In this document: in pieces, positions 9,797 to 20,079 of the stretch
Numbering within the stretch: the stretch's first letter is position 1
Layout: each line of letters begins with the position of its first letter
The notes under the pieces: generated by a model
What the model saw: only the letters and a program-made list of their open reading frames with translations
Databases searched by the model: none
What the model was told of the DNA's origin: nothing
Source: Acidipila rosea
GTDB taxonomy: Bacteria; Acidobacteriota; Terriglobia; Terriglobales; Acidobacteriaceae
Reading direction: 5' to 3'
Assembly (NCBI RefSeq): GCF_004339725.1
Contig: NZ_SMGK01000001.1
Location: 682,001 to 746,000 of the forward strand
Length of the DNA: 64,000 nt
Translations under genes and position numbers: made by a program

Positions 9797-10834
9797 TTAG
9801 ACCTTTGGTTCCAGTCCATCCAGAATCGCAAGGAAACTGTCATCGAGCGTCTTATTCTTCGAGATCGCTTCCGCCAGCGGAATATCCTCAATCTTCGTTC
9901 CATGGAGGACCACCAGCCGGCCAAATTTTCCTTGGTGGACCAGGTCAATAGCGGCCAGTCCATACCGTGTGGCCAGCATCCGGTCGTAGGCTGTTGGCGT
10001 TCCGCCGCGCTGGGTGTGACCCAGGTTCACTGAGCGAGTCTCATAGCCGGTGCGCTCTTCGATCGCGTCCGCCAGCACCTGGCCAATGCCGCTGAGTCTC
10101 GCATGGCCAAAGGAGTCGACCTTGTTTCCGAGCGTAGCCTGCGCGCCTGTGTCCGGCAGCTTGGCGCCCTCGGCAACGACGACGATGCCGTACTTCTTCC
10201 CATTGTCATGGTTGTGCTTCAGCAGCTTGCAGACATGGTCCAGATCGATTTGCTTCTCCGGCACCAGCACCGCGTGAGCTCCGCCTGCCACACCTGCCGT
10301 CAGTGCAATCCATCCGGCATCGCGTCCCATCACTTCGCAGACGATGACGCGGTTGTGCGCCTCGGCCGTCGTGTGCAGCCGGTCAATCGCCTCCGTGGCA
10401 ATCGATACCGCGGTATCGAAACCAAAGCAGGCATCCGTGCCATTCAGGTCATTGTCGATGGTCTTCGGTACGCCCACTCCGGGCACTCCCGCCTGGATCA
10501 GCGCATTCGTCACCGACTGGGTATCGTCGCCGCCGATGGCAATCAGCGCATCAAGCTTGTTCGCCTTCATCGTGGCGACGCACTTCTCGATGCCGCCCTC
10601 GATCTTGCGGACATTGGTGCGCGAGGTCCGCAGAATCGTGCCACCCTTGATCAGAATTCCATCGACTGCCTCAAGCGTCAGCGGCATGGTGTTGTTGTCG
10701 AGCACACCGCGCCAGCCCTCAAGAAAACCGACAAACTCATCGCCGTAGTGGGTGATACCTTTGCGAACCACCGCATGAATCACCGCATTCAATCCAGGGC
10801 AGTCTCCGCCGCCCGTCAACACTCCAACTCGCAT
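9797..10834 (-). CDS. pfkA: 6-phosphofructokinase, probably PPi-dependent
   Basis: Phosphorylates fructose 6-phosphate in glycolysis. The 345-residue protein has the family blocks LTGGGDCPGLN (residues 7-17), GGDDTQS (101-107), PKTIDND (123-129) and a MGRDAGWIAL block. Numbering matches E. coli PfkA, where ATP enzymes have Gly104 and Gly124; here the residues are Asp104 and Lys124. That pair is the established mark of pyrophosphate-using enzymes, so PPi rather than ATP is the predicted phosphoryl donor, possibly making the step reversible. I chose the ATG at 10834, preceded by CTGGAGAG; an upstream extension lacks family similarity. It follows ccmB on the same strand after an 88-base gap. Confidence 0.93.
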   Translation of the reverse strand: MRVGVLTGGGDCPGLNAVIHAVVRKGITHYGDEFVGFLEGWRGVLDNNTMPLTLEAVDGILIKGGTILRTSRTNVRKIEGGIEKCVATMKANKLDALIAIGGDDTQSVTNALIQAGVPGVGVPKTIDNDLNGTDACFGFDTAVSIATEAIDRLHTTAEAHNRVIVCEVMGRDAGWIALTAGVAGGAHAVLVPEKQIDLDHVCKLLKHNHDNGKKYGIVVVAEGAKLPDTGAQATLGNKVDSFGHARLSGIGQVLADAIEERTGYETRSVNLGHTQRGGTPTAYDRMLATRYGLAAIDLVHQGKFGRLVVLHGTKIEDIPLAEAISKNKTLDDSFLAILDGLEPKV

Positions 10835-10922
10835 TGCGTTCACTCTCCAGTTAGAAAACTGTATCGAATGAATCATACTGTCCCGACGGTGGGGATTCAA
10901 ATGATGTGGCCTGATCCGGGCC

Positions 10923-11600
10923 TTACTGCTCCGCGTTCAGCACGAGCTCGAACAGCAGCAGGCACACCGTCGTGAAAATGACGTCATAGACGCCGAGGAG
11001 CTTGATCCAAAGTCCGGGGTCGGCCTCGCCCGTCAGGATATTCGTCGTGGCCTGCACCATTCCCAGCAGCGCCGGAATGAAAATCGGAAACAGGATCAGC
11101 GGCAGCAGCAGCTCGCGACTACGGGTGCGTATTGAAAGCGCTGCAAAGAACGTGCCGTTTACCACCAGGGCCCACGTTCCGAGCGGCAGCACCACCAACA
11201 GCAGCCACCCCTGCCCGATCGCATGCAGGTTATAGAAAATCGTGAATAGCGGCGCCAGCGCCAGCTCCACCACGCTCACAAAAATGAAATTTGCCAGCAC
11301 CTTGCCGATAAATAGCGAAGCCGCCGGCGCCGGCGTCATCCGCTGCGCGTCCAGCACCTGGTGGCGCAGCTCGCGCGCCCACGCCTGGTTGAGCGCCGTG
11401 ACGGAAGCAAACATCACCGCCACCGAAAGAATCCCGCCTGAAATCTGTCGTGAGACCGCCCGCGTCGGGTCGAAGGCAAGCGAGAACAGCACAACCACCA
11501 GCAGCGCAAAAAACAGCATGGAGTTGATCGCATCCCGCGATCGCCATTCCAGGCGCAGGTCTTTCAGCAGGTGAATCAGGAAATACGGCCGCTGCTTCAT
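10923..11600 (-). CDS. ccmB: Heme exporter permease CcmB
   Basis: CcmB is the membrane permease of the CcmAB(C) ABC complex, which uses ATP to release holo-CcmE during cytochrome c maturation. The 225-residue protein has six hydrophobic segments and the family block LNQAWARELRHQVLDAQRMTP... near residue 68-90, which is typical of CcmB. The start overlaps the ybaK stop by 4 bases (ATGA), so it is translated with ccmA and ybaK. ccmC, ccmF and ccmH are not in the window; the next gene downstream is the phosphofructokinase. Confidence 0.93.
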   Translation of the reverse strand: MKQRPYFLIHLLKDLRLEWRSRDAINSMLFFALLVVVLFSLAFDPTRAVSRQISGGILSVAVMFASVTALNQAWARELRHQVLDAQRMTPAPAASLFIGKVLANFIFVSVVELALAPLFTIFYNLHAIGQGWLLLVVLPLGTWALVVNGTFFAALSIRTRSRELLLPLILFPIFIPALLGMVQATTNILTGEADPGLWIKLLGVYDVIFTTVCLLLFELVLNAEQ

Positions 11601-12076
11601 GCAGGCCCATCTTTGGTGAGGTCGGTTACTCGCGCCAGCGCCGCCCGCAGGTAGTCGCCCGGCGCCAGCAAAATCTGCGTTCCGCGTACACCTGCCGAGA
11701 CTGAAATGATGTCGAAGAGTTCCATCGTCTCATCGACGAAGGCAGGGAAGGGCCGTTTCGCTCCGAAGACGGTCACGCCGCCGCGAATGTAGCCGGTAAG
11801 CGGCTGCACATCCTTGAGCGAGACCATCTCTGCCTTTCGTGCATCAGCCGCCGCTGCCAGCTTTTTGAAGTCCAGCTCCGCATCTCCCGGTATCACCGCA
11901 AAAATATGTTCGCGGTCGCTGGTTACGCAGAGCAGCGTCTTAAAGACCTGCTCCGCCGGCAGTCCGATCTTCTTCGCGACCGAGGTTGCCGACAAGTCTT
12001 CGGGGTCCACTTCATAGTCGCGTAGTTCATAGTGAATGCCCAGCGAGTCGAGGAATCGGGCAGCGTTGGTCTTCAT
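11597..12076 (-). CDS. ybaK: Cys-tRNA(Pro)/Cys-tRNA(Cys) deacylase
   Basis: YbaK/EbsC-family proteins hydrolyse mischarged Cys-tRNA(Pro), acting in trans to prolyl-tRNA synthetase. The 159-residue sequence has the YbaK fold hallmarks: TSVAKKIGLPAEQVFKTLLC near residue 30-50 with the conserved Lys, AVIPGDAELDFKKLA, and GYIRGGVTVFGAKRPFP with the GG-P loop. It overlaps ccmA upstream and ccmB downstream by 4 bases each. Its location inside a cytochrome c maturation operon is unusual; both processes touch cysteine supply or quality, but a functional link is only a guess. Confidence 0.9.
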   Translation of the reverse strand: MKTNAARFLDSLGIHYELRDYEVDPEDLSATSVAKKIGLPAEQVFKTLLCVTSDREHIFAVIPGDAELDFKKLAAAADARKAEMVSLKDVQPLTGYIRGGVTVFGAKRPFPAFVDETMELFDIISVSAGVRGTQILLAPGDYLRAALARVTDLTKDGPA

Positions 12077-12723
12077 TTCGCAGTCTCCGTCGCCAGCAGC
12101 GAAGCCACACTGCCGGCCATCATCGTCAGCACATAGTCGGCCAGCGGCTCAGCGAGCTCCCGCTGGTGGGTAGTCAGCAGCACGGTTCGTCCCTGCGCTC
12201 GCTGGGCAGCCAGCAACGCCAGCATCTGCCGGGCGCTCGCCACATCCATGTTCGAAAACGGCTCGTCGAGCAGCAGCAGTTCCGGCTGCGAAATCAGCAC
12301 CCGCGCCAGCGAAACCCGCTGCCGCATCCCTTGGGAATATTGCCCCACCGGCCGCTTCAGTGTTGGGTCCAGCCCGACAGCATCGAGAGCTGCCTCAGGT
12401 GCCTGGCATGGCCGCTCCCGGTAGAGGCTGGCAAAATAGCGCAGGTTCTCAACCGCCGTAAATTCGTCGTAGAGCATCGCCGCGTGGCTCATGTAGCCGA
12501 TGCGGTCGCGCCCCTGGTGCGGAGGCCCTTCGCCCACCAGCACGGTGCCGTAGGTCGGCTGCAGCAGCCCCGCAATCACGCGGAGCAGCGTCGACTTGCC
12601 CGCGCCATTCTCGCCCAGCAGTACATACCAGCGCCCCTGTTCAAAGTCGACTGTGACCTTGCGCAGGGCTGCAAATGTTCCATAGAGTTTCGAGACGGTC
12701 TTCAGGCTGGCAGCGACGGGCAT
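12073..12723 (-). CDS. ccmA: Heme exporter ATP-binding protein CcmA
   Basis: A 216-residue ABC ATPase that partners CcmB in cytochrome c biogenesis. Visible motifs are Walker A GENGAGKST (about residues 37-45), the signature YSQGMRQRVSLAR in the SQGMRQR form seen in CcmA rather than the usual SGGQ, Walker B LLLLDEPFSNMD and the switch His in TTHQRE. The start ATG at 12723 lies 128 bases after ccmE, and the gene is translationally coupled to ybaK by ATGA. Confidence 0.88.
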   Translation of the reverse strand: MPVAASLKTVSKLYGTFAALRKVTVDFEQGRWYVLLGENGAGKSTLLRVIAGLLQPTYGTVLVGEGPPHQGRDRIGYMSHAAMLYDEFTAVENLRYFASLYRERPCQAPEAALDAVGLDPTLKRPVGQYSQGMRQRVSLARVLISQPELLLLDEPFSNMDVASARQMLALLAAQRAQGRTVLLTTHQRELAEPLADYVLTMMAGSVASLLATETAK

Positions 12724-12851
12724 TCTGTTGCTGAGTATAGCGGGGAAGTGGGCGATCCCATGCTTTCACTCTCAATGCTTGGAATCAAAGCCCGGGGAAT
12801 CCTTCGGTCCGGCGCAAAGCTGCGTTGCCGCATCTCTGCGCCGCCGCCGGA

Positions 12852-13310
12852 CTAGCGCTGTTCTGAGACTGGCTTCAGCACGGCGGAAGCGGTCGCCGCA
12901 GGAGCCGCACCCGGTGCCTTGGGTGCATACTTCGAGGCGCACTTCGCCTGCAGTTGCGTAGCGTGGAAAACTCCATCGCGTCCGTAGGTCCCGATCGCCA
13001 GGGCTTGTGCATTGTCTTTGAAGGTATCCGGTGGCGGCTCTTCGCCGTGGTAGACCACAGGCAGCTTCAGGCCGTTCTCCACCAGGGTGAAGTCGGCATT
13101 CGTGCCGGTGTGTTGAATCGTGCCCGGAAGCACGTTCCCGGCGACGCGCAAATGCCGCGTATACGCCTTGTTGCCCATCCCATGCAGTTCGGCGATCGTG
13201 ACGTAGTAGCTCTTGTTCGCCTGCTGACCGCTGATCGCCAGGTAGATAATTCCGGCGAGAATCACGAAGATGGCGACCGCGACGCGCACACCCTGATTAT
13301 TTGACTTCAT
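12852..13310 (-). CDS. ccmE: Cytochrome c heme chaperone CcmE, Cys-type
   Basis: CcmE is a periplasmic, membrane-anchored heme carrier. This 152-residue copy has an N-terminal anchor (about 9-27), the OB-fold core (RVAGNVLPGTI, DFTLVENGLKLPVVYHGEEPP) and a C-terminal heme-attachment segment. In the common form heme binds a His in HxxxY; here the segment reads LQAKCASKYAP, so Cys124 replaces His and Tyr128 is kept. Such CxxxY CcmE proteins are known from Desulfovibrio and archaea. The tail after it is Ala/Pro-rich. I chose the ATG at 13310; the longer in-frame start is a TTG without a ribosome site. Same strand as ccmA. Confidence 0.93.
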   Translation of the reverse strand: MKSNNQGVRVAVAIFVILAGIIYLAISGQQANKSYYVTIAELHGMGNKAYTRHLRVAGNVLPGTIQHTGTNADFTLVENGLKLPVVYHGEEPPPDTFKDNAQALAIGTYGRDGVFHATQLQAKCASKYAPKAPGAAPAATASAVLKPVSEQR

Positions 13311-13376
13311 AGCAATAAGCCTAGGCAGACGAAATGACGTCGTCAAGCCTTATCCGCAGCCGCCTGCTTTCGACTT

Positions 13377-13382
13377 TATAAT
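13377..13382 (+). promoter_or_regulatory. Possible -10 box of thiC
   Basis: A perfect TATAAT lies 74 bases upstream of the thiC start. No clear -35 is present. I looked for a TPP riboswitch in the roughly 145 bases between ccmE and thiC and did not find the CUGAGA and ACC-UGAU elements. Confidence 0.4.
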
Positions 13383-13453
13383 CACATCTGAGCTGCGATG
13401 GAATTTTCTACATCCAAACCAACAACGCAGCGCTTTTCTTTTAGATGAGGTGA

Positions 13454-14929
<1,476 letters not shown>

Positions 14930-14952
14930 CAAGTTAGCCAAACTCAAAAATC

Positions 14953-14984
14953 AAACACCCGGATGAGCCATCATCCGGGTGTTT
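14953..14984 (+). terminator. Terminator of thiC
   Basis: A perfect 14-bp stem (AAACACCCGGATGA and complement) closes on a 4-base loop 24 bases after thiC and ends in GTTTCTGTCTT. The A-rich 5' side and T-rich 3' side fit a rho-independent terminator. Confidence 0.85.
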
Positions 14985-15086
14985 CTGTCTTCGGCTGTAC
15001 AGTCACCGTCAGAGCATGATCACGACGAGCGCAAAGGACTTATGCACGGACTGTTTCCGCGACAAGTTCCTCACGCGGGTGCAAGT

Positions 15087-17522
15087 TCACTCATAGCGCA
15101 GCGCCTCCATCGGCTCCACTGAGGCCGCACGTCGTGCGGGCCATACGGCCGCCAGCAGTCCTGCAACCATTAACCCCACAGCGAGCAGCAGAATGAGAGC
15201 CGTATCACGCCCGGGCTCAATCCGCACCACCGCGTCGATCATTTTGCGCGCCATTGCCGTGAGCAGCAGCCCCGCCGCCACGCCCGCCAGCAGCATCGCT
15301 CCTACTCGTTGAAAGATGCCTCTGACCACGCGCTCCCGCGTTGCGCCGATTGCCATGCGTACGCCAATGTCATGGGTGCCGATCGCTACTTCATGGCTGA
15401 TGAGACCATAGAGGCCAATCACCGCCAGCATCACCGCCAGTCCCGCAAAGATGCCGAAGAGCCACCCTTCCATCCGGCGCATCACCATCTGGTCGGCGAC
15501 AATCTCCGTCATCGTTTCCGGCGTACCAAAGGGGACTGTTGCGTCAACGTCATGCAGTGCCCGCCGTACGGCGCTATAGACCGCGCGCGGATCGCCCTTG
15601 GTGCGGATCACAAGGTTGCTGCTTTGCAGTACCTGGTTGCGTAATTCCGCAGGCGTCTGGGCATCCAGGAAGTCCATCTCGGCCAGCGTCGGCTGGTTCA
15701 GGTTCTGCCTTGCATTCGAGACAACCCCGACGATAACTGGAGGATTCTCGGACAGCCCGCCGCTGTCAAGATACTGGCCAATGGGGTCGGCGCCGGCATG
15801 GAAGAACTTCTTTACGAAAGCCTGGTTCACCACAATCGCAGGACGTCCGCCCGGACGGTCTGTTGCACGATCCAGCAGTCGCCCTTGCACCAGCTTCAGA
15901 TCAAGCGCCTTGAAGTAGCTGGGCGAGACGAAGCGCTCCTCGGCCAGCATCTCCTGGTTCGGCGGATAAGGCGGCTGCCCCTTGATATGGACATCGGAGT
16001 TGCTGCCGTAGCTTCGAATCGGAACCATGTTGATGTATCCCGCAGCCTGGACTCCCGGCAAGTGCTGAACACGCTCTAAAAGCGGGTTGTAGAAGCCTGT
16101 CAGCGGGTCGCGATTTTCGTACCGGCCCGGTGACAGGTTCAGTTCCAGCGCAGCAATATTGTCCGGTTCAAACCCGAGTGGCGTGTTGCGGGTTCGAACC
16201 AGGGCTGCCATCATCAGTCCCGATACAACCAGCAGCACCATGGATAGCGCTACCTGGGTCACCAGAAAGGCCGTTCGCAGGCGATGCTGCCCGCGTCCTG
16301 TTCCCGCGCTTCCGCCTGCCTTCAATGCGCGGTTTGGATCGGTGCCCGAGAGCCGCAGCGCAGGCGCCAGCGACGCAACCACCGTCGTCACCACCGAGAT
16401 TGCAAGCGCTGCGCCCAACACCGGCAGATTAAGTCCCACCTGCTCGCCCCGTGCCATCGCATGCACCAGGAAAAACTTCAGCGCCGCCAGCAGCACAGCG
16501 GCGACTCCACACCCGCCAATACAGCCCAGTGCCGCCAGCACCAGGCTTTCGGTGAGCATCTGTCCCACCAGCCGGGAACGGCTCGCTCCCACCGCTGCGC
16601 GCATGGCAATCTCCCGTTCCCGCTTTACACCCCGCGCCAGCAGCAGTCCGGCTACATTGACACAGCCAATCGCAAGCAGCGCCAGGACCGCGAAGGACAG
16701 CGTGGTCAGCGGCCCCTGTACATCGCCCGTTACCGCCTGCGCCAGCGAACGCAGTTCCACCTTGCGGCCCGCGTCGGTGTCTGGATAAGCCTTGCCGAGG
16801 TCAGCCATCACCCGCGACATATCGGCTTCTGCCTGCTGGCGGCTCATGCCCGGCTTGAGCAGTCCGACTGTGCTCAGCCAGTGCGTGCCGCGCTCCTTGG
16901 CCCATGCTTCCGGCGGATGCAGCGGCGTATAGATGAGCCGCTGTCCTCTCATCGGGTACTCGAAGTCGGCCGGCATCACCCCGATCACCGTGTACGGGTG
17001 CCCGTCCAAATCGACCGTATGTCCCAGAATGTCCTTTTGCCCGTTGAAGTTGTCCTGCCACACCTGGTAGCTCAGCACAACCACATCATCGCGTCCCGGC
17101 TGGTCTTCGCCGGGCAGGTAGGTGCGCCCCAGCAGCGGCGCAACTCCAAAGACCCGGAAAAAATTATCCGTCCCTTTCGTCGCATGCAGGGAAACCGGCC
17201 CGGACGGAGTCTGCAGGTTCACCGTAAAGAAGTCGCTGTATCCGGCAAGCTCCTCAAAGGACTTGTTCTGCGCTCGCATATCGCGATAGCTGAGATACGA
17301 AGGCGGCTGGCTGTAGCCGGACCGGGAGATTGTCTCCGGCATCATGATCCTGTCGGCGTGCGCAAACGGTAGCGGGCGGATCATCACGGCATCGACCACG
17401 CTGAAGACCGTCGCTGCCGCCCCCACGCTCAGCGCAAGCGCAAGTAAGGCGACAATGGCGAACCCTGGCGATGTGCGTAACTGGCGCAGGGCATACTTCA
17501 GATCGGCGGCTAGAGTGTTCAA
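15087..17522 (-). CDS. MacB/FtsX-type ABC permease (ADOP family)
   Basis: An 811-residue permease with two FtsX modules. Each has a membrane helix, a MacB-like periplasmic domain (about 50-250 and 455-660) and a three-helix bundle (about 280-430 and 690-800). The N-terminus (LKYALRQLRTSPGFAIVALLALALSVGA) and the C-terminus (PARRAASVEPMEALRYE) are typical of acidobacterial duplicated orphan permeases. No ATPase or membrane-fusion gene is adjacent, in keeping with the orphan label. Substrates are generally unknown; peptide or small-molecule efflux is the usual guess. Two identical-architecture dyads lie about 105 bases upstream of the start. Confidence 0.88.
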   Translation of the reverse strand: MNTLAADLKYALRQLRTSPGFAIVALLALALSVGAAATVFSVVDAVMIRPLPFAHADRIMMPETISRSGYSQPPSYLSYRDMRAQNKSFEELAGYSDFFTVNLQTPSGPVSLHATKGTDNFFRVFGVAPLLGRTYLPGEDQPGRDDVVVLSYQVWQDNFNGQKDILGHTVDLDGHPYTVIGVMPADFEYPMRGQRLIYTPLHPPEAWAKERGTHWLSTVGLLKPGMSRQQAEADMSRVMADLGKAYPDTDAGRKVELRSLAQAVTGDVQGPLTTLSFAVLALLAIGCVNVAGLLLARGVKREREIAMRAAVGASRSRLVGQMLTESLVLAALGCIGGCGVAAVLLAALKFFLVHAMARGEQVGLNLPVLGAALAISVVTTVVASLAPALRLSGTDPNRALKAGGSAGTGRGQHRLRTAFLVTQVALSMVLLVVSGLMMAALVRTRNTPLGFEPDNIAALELNLSPGRYENRDPLTGFYNPLLERVQHLPGVQAAGYINMVPIRSYGSNSDVHIKGQPPYPPNQEMLAEERFVSPSYFKALDLKLVQGRLLDRATDRPGGRPAIVVNQAFVKKFFHAGADPIGQYLDSGGLSENPPVIVGVVSNARQNLNQPTLAEMDFLDAQTPAELRNQVLQSSNLVIRTKGDPRAVYSAVRRALHDVDATVPFGTPETMTEIVADQMVMRRMEGWLFGIFAGLAVMLAVIGLYGLISHEVAIGTHDIGVRMAIGATRERVVRGIFQRVGAMLLAGVAAGLLLTAMARKMIDAVVRIEPGRDTALILLLAVGLMVAGLLAAVWPARRAASVEPMEALRYE

Positions 17523-17624
17523 GGCTTACTCCTCAGAGAACCTTGATCGCAACCGGAAGGCCAATCTTCTCCCACCCTATCCTCCTCATTCGAAAAGACC
17601 GCCAGTCTACCCTTGGGCAAGGAA

Positions 17625-17661
17625 TGTCCATTTCCGGACAGTCCATGTCCGATAATGGACA
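17625..17661 (-). promoter_or_regulatory. Twin TGTCC-N6-GGACA operator
   Basis: Two 16-bp dyads, TGTCC-N6-GGACA at 17625-17640 and 17646-17661, have centres exactly 21 bp apart, two helical turns. They lie between the divergent ABC permease and the 4-hydroxyproline operon and could serve either. A TGG...TTGC pair on the minus strand (17617-17630) resembles a sigma-54 promoter but its spacing is one base short. Confidence 0.6.
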
Positions 17662-17769
17662 GCCTGCATCGTCCCGAAGCCGCTCCATTTGTGCGTGCAG
17701 GGCGGCAAGCCTTTAGCCTTCTGCGGCTGATATATTGAGCCCTGCTACCTATTCAATTTTGCAGGCGCC

Positions 17770-18720
17770 ATGGCATCTCCTTCGCACACTCTTTCAGTCA
17801 TCGATTCGCATACCGGCGGCGAGCCGACACGCCTCGTCATTGGCGGCGGTCCTGACCTCGGTTCCGGCAGCATGGCGGAGCGTCTCGCACGCTTCCGGGC
17901 AGACCATGACTGCTTCCGCTCGGCCGTCGTCAACGAGCCGCGCGGCTCTGACGTAATCGTCGGCGGTCTCCTTTGCGAGCCGCAGGACCCAGCCTCTGCC
18001 ACAGGCGTCATCTTCTTCAATAACGTCGGCTATTTAGGCATGTGCGGTCACGGAACCATCGGAGTCATCGCATCGCTTGCCCATCTTGGCAGAATCGGCC
18101 CCGGCCGCCACCTTGTCGAGACCAGCGTCGGTGCCGTTGAGGCCGTTCTTCATCCCTCCGGCTCAGTCACCGTTGAAAATGTCGCCAGCTATCGCTCAGC
18201 AGCCAATGTGGCGGTCGATGTGCCGGGCTTTGGAGTGGTGCGTGGTGATATTGCCTGGGGCGGCAACTGGTTTTTCCTCATCGGGGAACATCCCTTCGAC
18301 CTGGCATTGGAAAACGTTGATTCGCTCACCGACTTTGCCTGGCGGGTGCGCCAGTCGCTTGCCGCCAGCGGGATCACCGGTGACAACGGCGGCGAGATCG
18401 ACCACGTCGAGATCTTCAGCCCCTCCGCCACCCCTGGCGTCAACAGCAGGAACTTCGTCCTCTGTCCCGGCAAGGCGTATGACCGTTCGCCGTGTGGCAC
18501 CGGAACCAGCGCGAAGATGGCCTGCCTCTACGCCGACGGCAAGCTCGCTCCCGGCCAGCCATGGCGGCAGCAGGGCATCCTCGGCACTGTCTTCGAGGGC
18601 TCCATCCGCCTGCGCGACGGGCAGATGATTCCCTCCATCACCGGTCAGGCTTACATCACCGCCGAGAGCTCGCTCCTCGTTACGCCCGGAGATCCCTTTG
18701 CCTGGGGAATCCGCCGATGA
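17770..18720 (+). CDS. 4-hydroxyproline 2-epimerase
   Basis: Proline racemase-fold enzyme that converts trans-4-hydroxy-L-proline to cis-4-hydroxy-D-proline, the first step of bacterial hydroxyproline breakdown. The 316-residue protein has both catalytic cysteines: Cys92 in GMCGHGTIG and Cys242 in [11 protein letters not shown] Thr at the second or Ser at the first site would have pointed to a dehydratase or another subclass. The stop overlaps the next gene as ATGA, and the following genes supply the remaining steps, which strengthens the assignment over proline racemase. Confidence 0.92.
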   Translation: MASPSHTLSVIDSHTGGEPTRLVIGGGPDLGSGSMAERLARFRADHDCFRSAVVNEPRGSDVIVGGLLCEPQDPASATGVIFFNNVGYLGMCGHGTIGVIASLAHLGRIGPGRHLVETSVGAVEAVLHPSGSVTVENVASYRSAANVAVDVPGFGVVRGDIAWGGNWFFLIGEHPFDLALENVDSLTDFAWRVRQSLAASGITGDNGGEIDHVEIFSPSATPGVNSRNFVLCPGKAYDRSPCGTGTSAKMACLYADGKLAPGQPWRQQGILGTVFEGSIRLRDGQMIPSITGQAYITAESSLLVTPGDPFAWGIRR

Positions 18721-19844
18721 CCCAGCGCTACGACGCCGTCGTTATCGGGGCCGGCATCGTAGGCGCGGCCTGTGCGCGTGAGTGCGCCCAGGCAGGAATG
18801 CGCACCGCCATCATTGAGCAGGGAACCATCGGCGGCGGCGCAACCGCTGCCGGAATGGGCCACATCGTCGTCATGGACGACTCGCCCGCGCAGCTCGCGC
18901 TCACTCGTTATTCGCAGCTGCTGTGGAGCGACCTCGCCAGCCAGCTTCCGCCCTCCGCTGAGTATGAAACCTGCGGCACACTCTGGGTGGCCGCCGACGA
19001 AGAAGAGATGGCCGAGGTTCTTCGCAAGCAGGAGCTTTACCGCTCCGCCGGCGTGCCGGTCGAGGTGCTCGATCAGGCGCAACTTCGCGAAGCGGAGCCG
19101 AATCTCCGCCCCGGTCTCGCCGGAGCCCTTCTGATTCAGTCCGACGCCGTGCTTTACCCGTCAGCCGCCGCACTTCATCTCCTCAACCAGGCCATCGAGC
19201 AGGGCGCTGACCTCTGCGCAGGCGCCCACGTTCTCCACTGCGGCAATGGCAGCCTCCAGCTGAGCGATGGCACTACCTTTGCCGCCGATCGCATCATCAA
19301 TGCCGCAGGTGCTCTCGCGGGTGCGCTGACCCCGGGCCTGCAGATCAGAAAACGTAAAGGCCACCTCGTCATCACGGATCGTTATCCGGGGTTCGTCAGG
19401 CATCAACTTGTCGAGCTCGGTTATCTCAAAAGTGCGCACTCCGTCAGCGGAGACTCCGTCGCCTTCAACGTGCAGCCGCGCAAAACCGGCCAGATTCTCA
19501 TCGGCTCCTCGCGCCAGTACGATGAGGAGAGTCCCGGGATTGAGAGCCGCATTCTCACCGCAATGCTCGATCGGGTGGGTCAATACATGCCCGGCATCGC
19601 CGAGCTCTCCGCCATCCGCAGCTGGACCGGCTTTCGTGCCGCGACGCCTGACAAACTGCCGCTCATCGGCCCCGACGAGCGCGATCCCACGCTCTTTCTC
19701 GCCACCGGACATGAGGGCCTCGGCATCACCACCTCGCTCGCCACCGCGCGGCTGCTGGCCGACCACTTCCGCGGCGCCGCGCCTGCCATTCCGCTCGATC
19801 CCTATCTACCCTCGCGATTTGCCGCGGAGGCCGCCCATGCCTGA
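18717..19844 (+). CDS. cis-4-hydroxy-D-proline dehydrogenase, FAD subunit
   Basis: A 375-residue D-amino-acid-oxidase-type flavoprotein. It has the FAD-binding [17 protein letters not shown] near the N-terminus and the C-terminal [19 protein letters not shown] block of the DAO family. In this context it should oxidise cis-4-hydroxy-D-proline to pyrroline-4-hydroxy-2-carboxylate. I place the start at 18717 ([11 protein letters not shown]), four bases inside the epimerase; a longer reading would run through the epimerase. The two following genes encode its iron-sulfur and second flavoprotein partners, so it is likely the catalytic subunit of a three-part dehydrogenase. Confidence 0.9.
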   Translation: MTQRYDAVVIGAGIVGAACARECAQAGMRTAIIEQGTIGGGATAAGMGHIVVMDDSPAQLALTRYSQLLWSDLASQLPPSAEYETCGTLWVAADEEEMAEVLRKQELYRSAGVPVEVLDQAQLREAEPNLRPGLAGALLIQSDAVLYPSAAALHLLNQAIEQGADLCAGAHVLHCGNGSLQLSDGTTFAADRIINAAGALAGALTPGLQIRKRKGHLVITDRYPGFVRHQLVELGYLKSAHSVSGDSVAFNVQPRKTGQILIGSSRQYDEESPGIESRILTAMLDRVGQYMPGIAELSAIRSWTGFRAATPDKLPLIGPDERDPTLFLATGHEGLGITTSLATARLLADHFRGAAPAIPLDPYLPSRFAAEAAHA

Positions 19845-20079
19845 AACCATCTCTCTCACCGTCAACGGCAACCGGATCACCGTGCCTTCGGGGGCGACGG
19901 TCGCAGTTGCCATGATGTCTGCCTCTGCGCCCTGCCGGGTCTCCGTCTCGGGCAAGCCTCGCGGCCCGCTCTGTGGCATGGGCATCTGCTTCGAGTGTCG
20001 CGCTGTCATTGATGGCGTTCCACACCGCCGCACCTGCCAGATCCTCTGCGAGCCCGGCATGGATGTGTGTACCCAATGA
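19837..20079 (+). CDS. (2Fe-2S)-binding small subunit of hydroxyproline dehydrogenase
   Basis: An 80-residue protein with the cysteine pattern CGMGICFEC followed by a fourth Cys in RTCQ, the layout of small [2Fe-2S] subunits in SoxA/hydrogen-cyanide-synthase-like oxidoreductases. It should pass electrons between the two flavoprotein subunits encoded on either side. Its start lies 8 bases inside the upstream gene and its stop overlaps the next start as ATGA, so the three subunits are translationally coupled. Confidence 0.85.
   Translation: MPETISLTVNGNRITVPSGATVAVAMMSASAPCRVSVSGKPRGPLCGMGICFECRAVIDGVPHRRTCQILCEPGMDVCTQ

Noticed and set aside
10103..10975. A 290-codon plus-strand frame opposite the phosphofructokinase
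   Set aside because: Shadow frame; no domain, and the minus-strand gene is certain.
17610..17635. Sigma-54 promoter for the ABC permease
   Set aside because: The TGG and TTGC elements are one base too close together; sigma-54 spacing is strict.
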